Below, in pieces: positions 43,564 through 51,747 of a stretch of 64,000 nucleotides of DNA. The stretch covers positions 124,001-188,000 of the forward strand of contig NZ_JAPEMT010000005.1 of NCBI RefSeq assembly GCF_026342435.1, in the 5' to 3' direction. The translations under genes and the position numbers were made by a program. The DNA is from Streptomyces sp. NBC_00237 (GTDB lineage Bacteria; Actinomycetota; Actinomycetes; Streptomycetales; Streptomycetaceae). Below the pieces are notes generated by a model, which worked only from the letters and a program-made list of their open reading frames with translations, was not told the origin of the DNA and made no database searches. Positions within the stretch are counted from its first letter, which is position 1. Each line of letters begins with the position of its first letter.

Positions 43564-43998
43564 ATGAACAACCCGCCCAGCCGCGTACGCGGCACCCTCA
43601 AACTCACCCCGCCCACCACCCCCACCGCACCCCGAGCCCGCACGGCGGGCCCCGGCGAGAGCGCCATACGGGCAGCCCTCGGCGACGACGGTTACACCCT
43701 CCTGCGCACCCGCCGCCACCAGGTCCCACAAACCCCGGTCACCCTCCTCGCCGACCTGCTGTGGATCACCACCCGGGAAGCCGACCGCCTCCACGAGCAG
43801 CTCCAGAACGCTGCCCGCCAGGCCCGTGACCGGCTCACCCGTGCGCTCGACGGCGGACCCGCCAGCGTGCACGGCGTCCTGAACACCTCCGGCCCCCACA
43901 CCGACCTGCTCGCCGCCCGCACCGCCCAACAGCTCCGCCAGCTCGGCGCGGTCCTCGACACCTACCGCCAGGCCACCGCCACCGAACCCCGCCCCTGA
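43564..43998 (+). CDS. Small helical protein, unknown
   Basis: 144 residues from ATG 43564 (GGAG upstream). After a Pro-rich 25-residue start it is mostly helical (ESAIRAALGDDGYTLLRTRRH, LLADLLWITTREADRLHEQL, TAQQLRQLGAVLDTY). I do not recognise the family. Confidence 0.6.
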   Translation: MNNPPSRVRGTLKLTPPTTPTAPRARTAGPGESAIRAALGDDGYTLLRTRRHQVPQTPVTLLADLLWITTREADRLHEQLQNAARQARDRLTRALDGGPASVHGVLNTSGPHTDLLAARTAQQLRQLGAVLDTYRQATATEPRP

Positions 43999-44006
43999 CC
44001 ACCACC

Positions 44007-44040
44007 CCGGGCGGAGCCGTGCCCCGCACGCCCCGCCCGG
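44007..44040 (+). terminator. Perfect 8-bp hairpin
   Basis: CCGGGCGG (44007-44014) pairs with CCGCCCGG (44033-44040) with an 18-base loop, after the preceding gene. Confidence 0.55.
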
Positions 44041-44105
44041 AAGGGCCCGCCACCCGCACACCCGGCCGAACCGCCGGCCCCCCCCACCTCACCAGGAGTC
44101 CTCAC

Positions 44106-44582
44106 GTGCCCGTCCTCGACGACCGCTACCGCACCCTCGCTCACACCACCCTGAACGCCGCCCGCCACACCCTCGCCCAGCACACCGGCCCCGAACAGCC
44201 CACCCTCACCGACCTGCTGCACAACGCGGTCGACACCACCGCCCGGACCTGCGGCGGGACCCGCCCCTCCGAGACCGCCTGGCTCTGGGCCGAAGCCGCC
44301 TTCCACCTCGCCCACGCCGCCGGATGGAACCCCTCCGGCCTCACCGACCCCGCCCTGCCTACCCTCCTGACCCGCCTCGACCAACGCCCCCACGCAGCCC
44401 GCCTCCGCCTCCTCGACACCGCCGCCACCCGCACCGCCCCCACCGTCATCCCCCTGCCCGAACCCACCCCCACCCCCGTCCGGGTCACGGGCCGCCGTCA
44501 GGCGGGCGGCTGCGGGTGCGCGTGCACGGCGGGCGGGTTCTGCGGCGGCTGCGGACATGCCGGATGCGGCCGACGCCCCTAA
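44106..44582 (+). CDS. Small protein with Cys/Gly-rich tail
   Basis: 158 residues from GTG 44106 (CCAGGAGT upstream). A helical body (RYRTLAHTTLNAARHTLAQH, SETAWLWAEAAFHLAHAAGW) is followed by a Pro-rich linker and a C-terminus of seven Cys and many Gly residues (GGCGCACTAGGFCGGCG and following). That tail could bind a metal. The family is unknown. Confidence 0.6.
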   Translation: MPVLDDRYRTLAHTTLNAARHTLAQHTGPEQPTLTDLLHNAVDTTARTCGGTRPSETAWLWAEAAFHLAHAAGWNPSGLTDPALPTLLTRLDQRPHAARLRLLDTAATRTAPTVIPLPEPTPTPVRVTGRRQAGGCGCACTAGGFCGGCGHAGCGRRP

Positions 44583-44622
44583 CGCCCACCACCCACCCCA
44601 CACACCCGGAAGGACACACCCC

Positions 44623-45018
44623 ATGGCCGGCACCAGCTACCTCACCGACGCCGAACGCCTGATCACCGAAGCCTGGAAACAACCCCTCGACCAACTCCGC
44701 GCCAGCGCTGCCTCCGACCCCGTCCTCACCGGCATCCTGCGCCTGCACCAGGCCCTCACCACCCTCACCCGCACCATCACCAACCAGCAGGCCGGACTGC
44801 GCCGCCTTACCAACCCCGACCACCACCTCGACACCGAAGCCCTGCACCACCTCAGCCGCCACAACGAACAACTCCGCCTCGCCCACGGCCAAGCCGACGC
44901 CTACCTGAACGCCATCGCCACCCTCCTCAACGCCTTCCCCAAGGGCTACCTCGCCGAACTCCACCTCCTGCGCACCCACCACCTCACCAACACCCCAACC
45001 ACCGTCACCACCAACTGA
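44623..45018 (+). CDS. Small coiled-coil-type protein, unknown
   Basis: 131 residues from ATG 44623 (GGAAGGA upstream). Mostly helical with heptad-like segments (LHQALTTLTRTITNQQAGLRR, LSRHNEQLRLAHGQADAYLNA). No domain recognised. It closes the row of small genes. Confidence 0.58.
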   Translation: MAGTSYLTDAERLITEAWKQPLDQLRASAASDPVLTGILRLHQALTTLTRTITNQQAGLRRLTNPDHHLDTEALHHLSRHNEQLRLAHGQADAYLNAIATLLNAFPKGYLAELHLLRTHHLTNTPTTVTTN

Positions 45019-45035
45019 CCCCCACACCACCAGCC

Positions 45036-45069
45036 CTGTGCCCCGTCGGTCACGACCGGCGGGACACAG
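45036..45069 (+). terminator. Imperfect hairpin after the small-gene row
   Basis: CTGTG, CCCG and CGG (45036-45049) pair with CCG, CGGG and CACAG (45056-45069). Confidence 0.45.
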
Positions 45070-45228
45070 CCACTCCACCCCTGCCGGGCCGCAACGGCCG
45101 CGACGGTGCCGCGCCGTCACCCGGGCAGGGCAGCGCTCCCTCCAAGGTGTGGATCTTCAACCCGTTTGACCGGCTGTGTCGTTGGACCGGGCACCACCCA
45201 CCCTTGACCAGCTCCCGGGAGTGCCGCC

Positions 45229-45588
45229 ATGCCCACCACCATCACCGCCCGCCTGGCCACCGCCACGCTCGCCGCCGCCCTGCTGTGCGCCACCGGAGCG
45301 GCTGCCGCCGCCCCCACCCCTGCCGGGACCCCGCAGGGTGTGCACGCGGTGCGGGGCGGGGACCCGTGGTGCCACATCACCGGCTCCTCCGCCGTCGTCC
45401 GCGCCCAGCCGAACGCCAAGGCCACCGCCCTCGGCGTCGTCTACCGGGGCGCGAAGTGCACCGGCTATGACTACGACCGCACCATCACCTGGATGAAGGT
45501 CAAGATGAACAAGACCGGCCTCACCGGCTGGGTCCATCACAGCCTGGTCAGCACCGACCGCGAATCCCTGGAGCCCACAGGCCCCTGA
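45229..45588 (+). CDS. Secreted SH3-like protein
   Basis: 119 residues (GGGAG upstream). A signal peptide with an Ala-rich h-region (ATLAAALLCATGAAAAA) is followed by an SH3b-like domain: WCHITGSSAVVRAQPNAKAT, ALGVVYRGAKCTGYDYD, WMKVKMNKTGLTGWVHHSL, with C-C spacing that suggests a disulphide. SH3b proteins bind cell wall or peptides outside the membrane. It lies alone between small genes and a minus-strand gene. Confidence 0.8.
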   Translation: MPTTITARLATATLAAALLCATGAAAAAPTPAGTPQGVHAVRGGDPWCHITGSSAVVRAQPNAKATALGVVYRGAKCTGYDYDRTITWMKVKMNKTGLTGWVHHSLVSTDRESLEPTGP

Positions 45589-45661
45589 CGTCCGGTGGTT
45601 TCTGCTGCTGGAGGCCCGGTCGCGACTGACGGGGGTCGAGGCGAAGAGACCGGCCCGGCCG

Positions 45662-46249
45662 TCAGGCGAGGCCGATTCCGCGGGCCCGTTCGGTGCGGAT
45701 GAGTTCGCGAAGCCGAACGGTGTGCGGGTTGGGGCCCGCGACGTCGTCGACCAAGTCGCAGAAGCTGGTCAGTGAGTCGTGGTCGCGCAGGTCCGGGATG
45801 CGCAGGGGGTCCTTGAGGGCGTCACGGATCTCCAGCCAGCGCTCCGCCCACCGCACCAGGTGCCAGGCGACCAGGCCGTCGAGGAATGCCACGGCGGGGG
45901 CGGTGTCGTTCCACTTCTGCTGCCCGGTCAGGCTGCGCCGGCCGACGAGGATGCGCTCGAAACACCACAGCAGGGCGAAGTACGCCTCCAGAACCGTGTG
46001 CACCTCGGACCGCGCATGCGCACGGTAGCCGGTGTGGGTGCGGAAGTGCTCCAGCACGTCACGGGCCTGTGCGGTGCTTCCGCTCGTCAGGTCCGTGTGC
46101 AGACTGCGGGCGAGCTCGAAGGCCGCGTGGGTGTACGCCCCTGCTGCCGCACGGCGTGCCCACAGTGCGGAACGGCGCGCCCAGAGTGTCGCCCACACTG
46201 CGACGCCGGCGGCCAGCCCTGCGATGACCACACTGACCGATTCGGTCAC
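45662..46249 (-). CDS. Membrane-anchored helical protein of unknown function
   Basis: 195 residues, start placed at GTG 46249 with GAGGAGGAGG upstream; the longer frame has no support. One membrane helix (VSVVIAGLAAGVAVWATLW), then a helical domain with FELARSLHTDL, VLEAYFALLWCFERIL, TAPAVAFLDGLVAWHLVRWAERW. It resembles the DUF4760-like actinobacterial membrane proteins in general shape only. Confidence 0.65.
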   Translation of the reverse strand: MTESVSVVIAGLAAGVAVWATLWARRSALWARRAAAGAYTHAAFELARSLHTDLTSGSTAQARDVLEHFRTHTGYRAHARSEVHTVLEAYFALLWCFERILVGRRSLTGQQKWNDTAPAVAFLDGLVAWHLVRWAERWLEIRDALKDPLRIPDLRDHDSLTSFCDLVDDVAGPNPHTVRLRELIRTERARGIGLA

Positions 46250-46419
46250 GCCCGCCCTCCTCCTCGGTCTGCCCCTCCCCGGGGGGAGGAGGGAGGGACA
46301 CACCCCTGCTGCGAATGGTTCCCAACGTGTCTTCCCTGTCATGGCGTTGAACAGACTTGGACGATGGAGGAGTTGGGGATTCGGTGCCGGTGCGGTGTCG
46401 GGGTGGGCAGGATGAACGC

Positions 46420-47523
46420 ATGGAGTACGAGCAGGGAAAGAACGTGGGCCAGGGGCGGCGGCCGATGGTGGTGCGGGTGCCACGGGAGCCGGTGGAAGCC
46501 GCCGTCGAGGCCGACGCGGTGGATGCGATGGTCCGGGCCGGTGACGTGGCGGTACGCGGACCGCTGTTCGGGGTGGCCGTGCAGGGTGCGGAGGACGGCC
46601 CGCGCTGGCGGGTGGTGCGCGCGGTGGTGGAGGGCTGCCCGCAGCAGGCGCGCGACGGTCTGAACTCGTTGTTGTGGTTCTGGGCGAAGGACGAGGCCAA
46701 GGACCGTGACGAGCGGCGGGAGTTGCTGGCGGCGGTCGCCCGTCTGGAGGTCGAGCGTGTCGATGAGCTGACCGTGCTCGGGTCCCGGTACCGGATCATT
46801 CGTGCCGAGGAGTACGCCGGTACGGGGGCGGACGGGATCGAGCGGCCCCGCCCGACCGATCCGGAGCCGGTGGCCGCTGACTGGAGCCGGGAGGCCGAGA
46901 CAGCGAAGGTGGACGGTGGTCTGGTTCTGGACCCGGACGCGCCGGTCACTCCCTCGCAGGCGGCGGAACAGCTGGCCCTGCGTGGTCTGGCGTATACCGG
47001 TTCCCGTTTCCCGGCCGAGGTACTGTCCGACGCGCTCCGGGCCCTGGAGACCCATCCCGACGTCCTCCTGCTGCCCGCGGCGTTCCGGATCGTGCAGCAG
47101 AGCGATGCCGGATGGACGCCCGCCGGGTGCCTGCATGCCCGTGCCCAGGACGCCCGCAAGAGCCTCGACTTCTCCCTGACGTACTGGCAGCCGCGCCAGC
47201 GTGGTCTCATCCCCATCGATGCCGACAACCTGCACACCGATGCCCGGACGTGCGTGGCCGCGGGCACCGCCGAGCCGGGCTCCGAGCTGGCGGCTTACGC
47301 ACAGGCCTCCGACCGGCTGCGCGCGGGCCGTCTCGATCAGCTCACGGTTCTGGGCGCCGTCCACCGGATCGGCCGTTGCCGCCGGTTGGTGCGCTGGGGC
47401 CCGGACGGTCCCGAAGGGCCCCGTCCGTCTGATGTCAACATGCAGGACCCGATGCGCCTGCACCCCGTCCTCACTGAGGACGGCACCGTCCTGCCCGAAC
47501 GCGCCCCGGGCGACGACGAGTGA
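46420..47523 (+). CDS. DUF5954-like protein
   Basis: 367 residues. Two homologous halves each contain a block such as VERVDELTVLGSRYRIIRAEEY and GRLDQLTVLGAVHRIGRCRRLVRWGPDGPEGPRPSD, the second repeating the first. This duplicated arrangement and the final HPVLTEDGTV match a family annotated in Streptomyces as DUF5954, of unknown role. It is followed by a strong terminator. Confidence 0.65.
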   Translation: MEYEQGKNVGQGRRPMVVRVPREPVEAAVEADAVDAMVRAGDVAVRGPLFGVAVQGAEDGPRWRVVRAVVEGCPQQARDGLNSLLWFWAKDEAKDRDERRELLAAVARLEVERVDELTVLGSRYRIIRAEEYAGTGADGIERPRPTDPEPVAADWSREAETAKVDGGLVLDPDAPVTPSQAAEQLALRGLAYTGSRFPAEVLSDALRALETHPDVLLLPAAFRIVQQSDAGWTPAGCLHARAQDARKSLDFSLTYWQPRQRGLIPIDADNLHTDARTCVAAGTAEPGSELAAYAQASDRLRAGRLDQLTVLGAVHRIGRCRRLVRWGPDGPEGPRPSDVNMQDPMRLHPVLTEDGTVLPERAPGDDE

Positions 47524-47641
47524 CGAAACCGCCTTCCGCAGGGGCACCGATGGCCGGGGAGGGGAGGGTGGTCTACGGCCGGGGCCGGGAGAACGCCGTC
47601 ATGGGCGTCGGGCATTCGGGGCTTCCAGTGTGCAGGCACAG

Positions 47642-47683
47642 CCGGGCTGGCACCCCCCGTGTGTACGGGGGACGCCAGCCCGG
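47642..47683. terminator. Nested bidirectional terminator
   Basis: CCGGGCTGGC (47642-47651) pairs with GCCAGCCCGG (47674-47683), and inside it CCCCCGT pairs with ACGGGGG around a GTGT loop. It lies between two converging genes, so it can serve both. Confidence 0.8.
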
Positions 47684-47701
47684 TGCGTGGCAAGTAGGGG
47701 G

Positions 47702-48652
47702 TTATCCGGCGGTGCCGGGGGCGGTAGTAGTGCGGTAGGTGCGGGGGCGGTCGGTGACCTGCTCGGCGAGCCCCTGCTTGACCAGGGAGACCAGGGCGTT
47801 GGCGATGGCTCCGGAGGAGCGGTCGATGGCGCGGCTGATCTTGGTGGCGGTGAAGGCTTCGGCGGGGTGGGCGGTGAGGTGGTCGATGACCATCTGGCGC
47901 AGACCGCCCGGTGCGAGGCGCTTGCCGTCCGTGGACGCCGCCTCAGGCGCGGCCACGAGGGCCGGGGTGGGGTCGGCGGGGGCGGGACGGGTGCTTCCCT
48001 GTGCTGCGGTGGGGGACGTGGACTCAGCGGTGTTCGGGGTTTCGCGGGCGTCGGTCGGGCCGGAGCCCACGGCCAGGGCGGAGGCGGTCGCCGGTTCGGC
48101 CGGAGCCAGGCGCGGGGAGTCGCTGCCGGCGGGCATGGGGGTGGGAGCAGTCTGCTGAATACCGGAGTCGGGGGTGCCAGTGGGTGCGGTGGGCTGGGGC
48201 TCGTCGCTGTTGCTGGTGTCCGGGGAGGGCAGGTTGGGGATACGGGCTTCGCTGGTGTTCGGAGTGTGGATGGTGTCGGTGGCAGGGGCGGGGGTCGGGT
48301 GTGCCGTGCCCGGTACGGCGGTGTCGGCCGCTGCAGCCTCGGGGGTTGTTCCCGTGTTCGGGGTAGGAGTGGTGTGCCAGCGGTCGGGGGTGCGGCGGGG
48401 GCCGTCGTGTCCGCCGGGGATGCGGGTGGCGAGTCCGTGCTGTTCGAGGGTGACGAGGGCCTTTCCGGCGGTGGAGCGGCCGAGGCCGGCGGCGAGGGCG
48501 AGTTCGGCGGTGGTGGCCGGTTCGGTGAGGGCGGCGAGTTCGGTGAACAGGGCGGCAGGCGCACCGGTGAGGCCAGTCAACGGCTCGGCGGCGGTGGGCG
48601 GTTCGGGGACGGCGTGCAGGGTGCGGGGGGTGGGGTGCGGGGTTTTGGTCAT
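47702..48652 (-). CDS. Double winged-helix regulator
   Basis: 316 residues from ATG 48652. An N-terminal winged helix (about 25-95: TELAALTEPATTAELALAAG, then GLATRIPGG) is joined by a ~150-residue Pro/Thr/Ala linker to a C-terminal winged helix (about 255-316: HLTAHPAEAFTATKISRAID, PRTYRTTT). The C-terminal domain reads like the winged helix of the MoxR protein. It lies just past the conjugation operon and is transcribed the same way, so it may control that operon. The extended linker suggests two separate DNA sites or a dimer. Confidence 0.7.
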   Translation of the reverse strand: MTKTPHPTPRTLHAVPEPPTAAEPLTGLTGAPAALFTELAALTEPATTAELALAAGLGRSTAGKALVTLEQHGLATRIPGGHDGPRRTPDRWHTTPTPNTGTTPEAAAADTAVPGTAHPTPAPATDTIHTPNTSEARIPNLPSPDTSNSDEPQPTAPTGTPDSGIQQTAPTPMPAGSDSPRLAPAEPATASALAVGSGPTDARETPNTAESTSPTAAQGSTRPAPADPTPALVAAPEAASTDGKRLAPGGLRQMVIDHLTAHPAEAFTATKISRAIDRSSGAIANALVSLVKQGLAEQVTDRPRTYRTTTAPGTAG

Positions 48653-48871
48653 GGTGGGGCCTCGTTCTTCCCGGTGGTGCGGATGAAGGGGTCCCCGGCC
48701 GGGGGTGTGACCGTGTGCAGAGAGCGTGGGGTCACGGTTGCCGGTACGGGCGGCGTGTACGGCGCGGTGTGTGCCCGTTCCAGCGACCACCATGGACGCT
48801 CCGCTTGCCGATCAAGTCAAGCCCGCGGCGGGGTGGTTGGGATACGGGCCGGTCAGACGTGTTGCGGCCGG

Positions 48872-49801
48872 TCAAGAGAGCGGTGGCGGGTCTGTGGCGG
48901 GCGATGGGTCGGTCGGCCGGTCGGTAAGGAGCTGGGCGCGGATCTGTTCGGCGCGGGTCGGGCCGATGTGCAGATCGGTGCGCAGCCGCCATGCGCTGAC
49001 CGGCCGCCCGGTGGTGGCGCGTGCCGCTGTGTCGAGTGCGCGGGCCCGCTCCCACAGATCGGTGTCGGTCGGCCCGTCGCCGATCGGTCGGTCCCGGTCG
49101 GCCGGACGGTTGTCGTCGTGCGGGTCGGGGCCCGTGGGGGGCCCGCTGGCGCCCCGCCCGGGCTCCGGCGCGCATGGTTCGGACGGCGTACCGGAACGGG
49201 CCGGATGCGGGGGCATGCCCAACAGGGGCGGGCCCGGCAACGGGTGGACGGCGGAGGGGAGTTCGCCGGATCGGTCGGGCCTGTCCGGTTCGGTCTCGTG
49301 CGGCGCGGAGGAGGTCCGCAGATCGGTGGAGTCGGTTTGTGCCAGCAGTGGAGCGACCGTGCGGCGGTAGGCGGCGGTGGTTTCGGTCAGCAGGACCAGC
49401 AGCAGGGTCGGTACGCCGTGCAGGACGATCCCGGCCGGATCTGGAGCGGTCGGCCAGCCGAACGGCCCGGTCGGCGAACCGATCGGTGCGGTCGGCCAGA
49501 TCGATTCCCAGGTGTTCATCAGGGTCGCGGCGGTGCCGGTGAACCAGCGCAGGGCGGAGGACCAGGCGGGTGGGCGGAGGTTCCAGGCGGCGAGGCGGGC
49601 GTCCGCGTACAGCACCGCGGCCAGTGCCAGGGCGACCATCGGATCCAGGAGCAGGGCGATCGGCCACGGCACGCCCCGGCTGGTGGCGAACAGGGTGACG
49701 TTGACCGCAGTGAATACCAGGGCGAGGGCGGCCACCCCGGCCAGCGCCCGGGTGAGTGCGGTGAGCAGGGCCTGGGCCTCGGCTGGGGTGGGCGCGCTCA
49801 C
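48872..49801 (-). CDS. DUF2637-like membrane protein of the conjugation operon
   Basis: 309 residues from GTG 49801 (GTGA overlap). Three membrane helices (LTRALAGVAALALVFTAVN, WPIALLLDPMVALALAAVL, ILHGVPTLLLVLLTETTA) are followed by a long Pro/Asp/Arg-rich tail with many GPTD-like motifs and a helix near the C-terminus (SAWRLRTDLHIGPTRAEQI) that may bind DNA. The helix pattern matches DUF2637-type membrane proteins found with Streptomyces conjugative elements (Spd-like). Confidence 0.65.
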   Translation of the reverse strand: MSAPTPAEAQALLTALTRALAGVAALALVFTAVNVTLFATSRGVPWPIALLLDPMVALALAAVLYADARLAAWNLRPPAWSSALRWFTGTAATLMNTWESIWPTAPIGSPTGPFGWPTAPDPAGIVLHGVPTLLLVLLTETTAAYRRTVAPLLAQTDSTDLRTSSAPHETEPDRPDRSGELPSAVHPLPGPPLLGMPPHPARSGTPSEPCAPEPGRGASGPPTGPDPHDDNRPADRDRPIGDGPTDTDLWERARALDTAARATTGRPVSAWRLRTDLHIGPTRAEQIRAQLLTDRPTDPSPATDPPPLS

Positions 49802-50724
49802 TGTGTAGCGCCTCGGGCGGTGGGGCGGGTGGCGGCGTAGTAGTCCTTCCACCGGTAGTCCTCGACGCGGACGAGGGAGTGGCGGTTGGGGGCGTTGATC
49901 ATCTGGTTGTTGCCGATGTAGAGGCCGACGTGGTGGATGCGGCCGGGGGTGCCGTAGAAGACGAGGTCGCCGGGGAGTAGCGGCTGTCCGGCGGGGATTT
50001 TGGGGGTGGCCTGGTACTGGTCGTTGGCGACGCGGGGCAGGGTGATGCCTGCGGCGGCGTAGGCGGCTTTGGTCAGGCCGGAGCAGTCGAAGCCGCCCTC
50101 GGCCGGGCCGTCGCCGCCCCAGACGTAGGGGGTGCCGAGCTGGGCGCGGGCGAACGCCACCGCCGTGCCCGCCGCCCCGGTGGGCGGGGCTACTTGGGAG
50201 GCGTACTCGTCGGCGATCTTCAGGACCTGGTTCACGTAGGCGTTGCTGTGGTTGTAGTGCCAGATCGCCCGGCGCAGGTTCTTCCCGTCCTGTGCGCCGT
50301 TGGCGCAGAGCAGGCGTGCGGCGGCGAAGACCGCGTCGACGGGGTCCCAGGGGGTGGGCGGTTTCTTCCCGCCCGGCGGCACCGGGTAGGCGTACAGGGG
50401 GAACGTGCTCGGCAGGAACTGCATCGGCCCCACCGCGCCCGCGCTGGAGATCATCGTCGGGTGCCGTCCGTGGTTCGTCTCGACCTTCCCGATCGCGGCG
50501 AGCACGGTCCACGACAGGCCGGGGCACTCCGGTGCGGCCCGCTGGTACAGGGCGAGCATCGGTGCCGGGATGTCCGCTGTGGCGTGCGCGCTTGGCGCGG
50601 CCGAGGCGCCGCCTCCGCCGGGGAACAAGGAGCCGACGGCGGCGGTGATGACGAGTAGGGCGAGCAGCGGCAGGGCGACGACGGCGCAGCCGATGCCGCC
50701 CGCTGCTCTGGCGGGTGCGCTCAT
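49798..50724 (-). CDS. SLT-type lytic transglycosylase + NlpC/P60 peptidase
   Basis: 308 residues. One N-terminal membrane helix, then a goose-type/SLT domain (GLSWTVLAAIGKVETNHGRH, SAGAVGPMQFLPSTF), then NlpC/P60 with catalytic Cys in FDCSGLTKAAY and His in RIHHVGLYIG. It would open the cell wall for the transfer apparatus, like VirB1. It overlaps both neighbours by 4 bases. Confidence 0.92.
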   Translation of the reverse strand: MSAPARAAGGIGCAVVALPLLALLVITAAVGSLFPGGGGASAAPSAHATADIPAPMLALYQRAAPECPGLSWTVLAAIGKVETNHGRHPTMISSAGAVGPMQFLPSTFPLYAYPVPPGGKKPPTPWDPVDAVFAAARLLCANGAQDGKNLRRAIWHYNHSNAYVNQVLKIADEYASQVAPPTGAAGTAVAFARAQLGTPYVWGGDGPAEGGFDCSGLTKAAYAAAGITLPRVANDQYQATPKIPAGQPLLPGDLVFYGTPGRIHHVGLYIGNNQMINAPNRHSLVRVEDYRWKDYYAATRPTARGATQ

Positions 50725-51725
50725 GCTGAGCCGGGGACCGGCGGGCGGGGCGGCGTGGGGTGCCAGGGAAGTGGTGCGTTGCGGCCGGAGACGGTGGCGG
50801 GGGCGGGCAGGAGGCTGGTGTCGGTGAGGGCGGGGGTGATGTCGGGCCAGTGAGCGGCAAGTTGGGTTGGGGTGAGCCGCCCGGCAGGAGACGGGTTCAG
50901 GGGGAGCCAGATGGGGTGGGTGGGGGTGCCGAGTTGGGTGTTGCTGGTGGCGATGGGGAGGTCGAGGCGGTCGGCGGTGTCGGCGAGGCGGTGGCGCAGG
51001 GCGGTTTCGCGGCGGGTGCCGGCCGTGTGGATGAGGAGCGGGGTGCGGGTGGCGGTGGTGGCGGCGAGGGCTGCGTAGCCGGGGAGTTTGGCCTCCAGGC
51101 GGGCGAGGTTGTAGGAGCCGGTGTCGTACTCCAGGAAGCAGGGGAGGAGGCGGGTTGCGTCGGGGGCGGTGGTGTGGGCGTAGGCGTCGGGGTGTACCCA
51201 GTCGCCCCAGAGGCGGGTGGCGGAGCGCTCGGAGAGCCAGACGGGGAGACGGGTGGTGGTGTGGGTGGCGAGGTGGGTGAGGAGGGTGTTGACGCCGAGG
51301 GTGTGGTCGAGGGTGGGGGAGAAGGCGACGCTGGCGCAGTTGTCCTTGCGCCAGCCGGTGGCGGGGAGGTCGACTCCGGCTTGGGCGGCGAGGAGTTCGG
51401 CTCCGGCACGGCCGAGGGTGTAGTGCTCGGGGGCGGAGCCGCGGGTGCGCAGTGGGCGGAAGGAGTCGAGGACGCCCATGAAGTAGAGCTCGCGCAGGCG
51501 GCGGTTGGCGGTGCGGTGGCCGGTGAAGGCGAGTGCGGTGATGTGGTGTGAGGTGAGGACCTTGTGCTCGTGGAGCATGCGGATGAGCCAGAGGTCGCGT
51601 GGGGTGAGGCGGGTGGCGAGCTGGGCGAGGTCGGTGCGGGCCCGCGACGGCTGAGCGGGGCGGCGTCGGCGGGAGGCGGCCCGGGGAACGTAACCCGGGT
51701 TGGGGTGTGGATCTGTCGTGGGCAT
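50721..51725 (-). CDS. Replication-relaxation family protein
   Basis: 334 residues from ATG 51725 (AAGGGA upstream). A winged-helix N-terminal half (LTPRDLWLIRMLHEHKVLTS, RTANRRLRELYFMGVLDSF) is followed by a mixed alpha/beta domain with LDHTLGVNTLL, FLEYDTGSYNLARLEAKL and LPGYAAL. This is the pattern of the replication-relaxation family on Gram-positive plasmids and conjugative elements, which may help the relaxase at the origin of transfer. No relaxase itself is in the window. Confidence 0.82.
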   Translation of the reverse strand: MPTTDPHPNPGYVPRAASRRRRPAQPSRARTDLAQLATRLTPRDLWLIRMLHEHKVLTSHHITALAFTGHRTANRRLRELYFMGVLDSFRPLRTRGSAPEHYTLGRAGAELLAAQAGVDLPATGWRKDNCASVAFSPTLDHTLGVNTLLTHLATHTTTRLPVWLSERSATRLWGDWVHPDAYAHTTAPDATRLLPCFLEYDTGSYNLARLEAKLPGYAALAATTATRTPLLIHTAGTRRETALRHRLADTADRLDLPIATSNTQLGTPTHPIWLPLNPSPAGRLTPTQLAAHWPDITPALTDTSLLPAPATVSGRNAPLPWHPTPPRPPVPGSA

Positions 51726-51747
51726 GATCTGGATTCCCTTGAGTCGG

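Noticed and set aside
47201..49840. Long + strand frame of ~880 codons
   Set aside because: Antisense to the double-winged-helix and DUF2637-like genes; Gly/Arg/Val-rich shadow.
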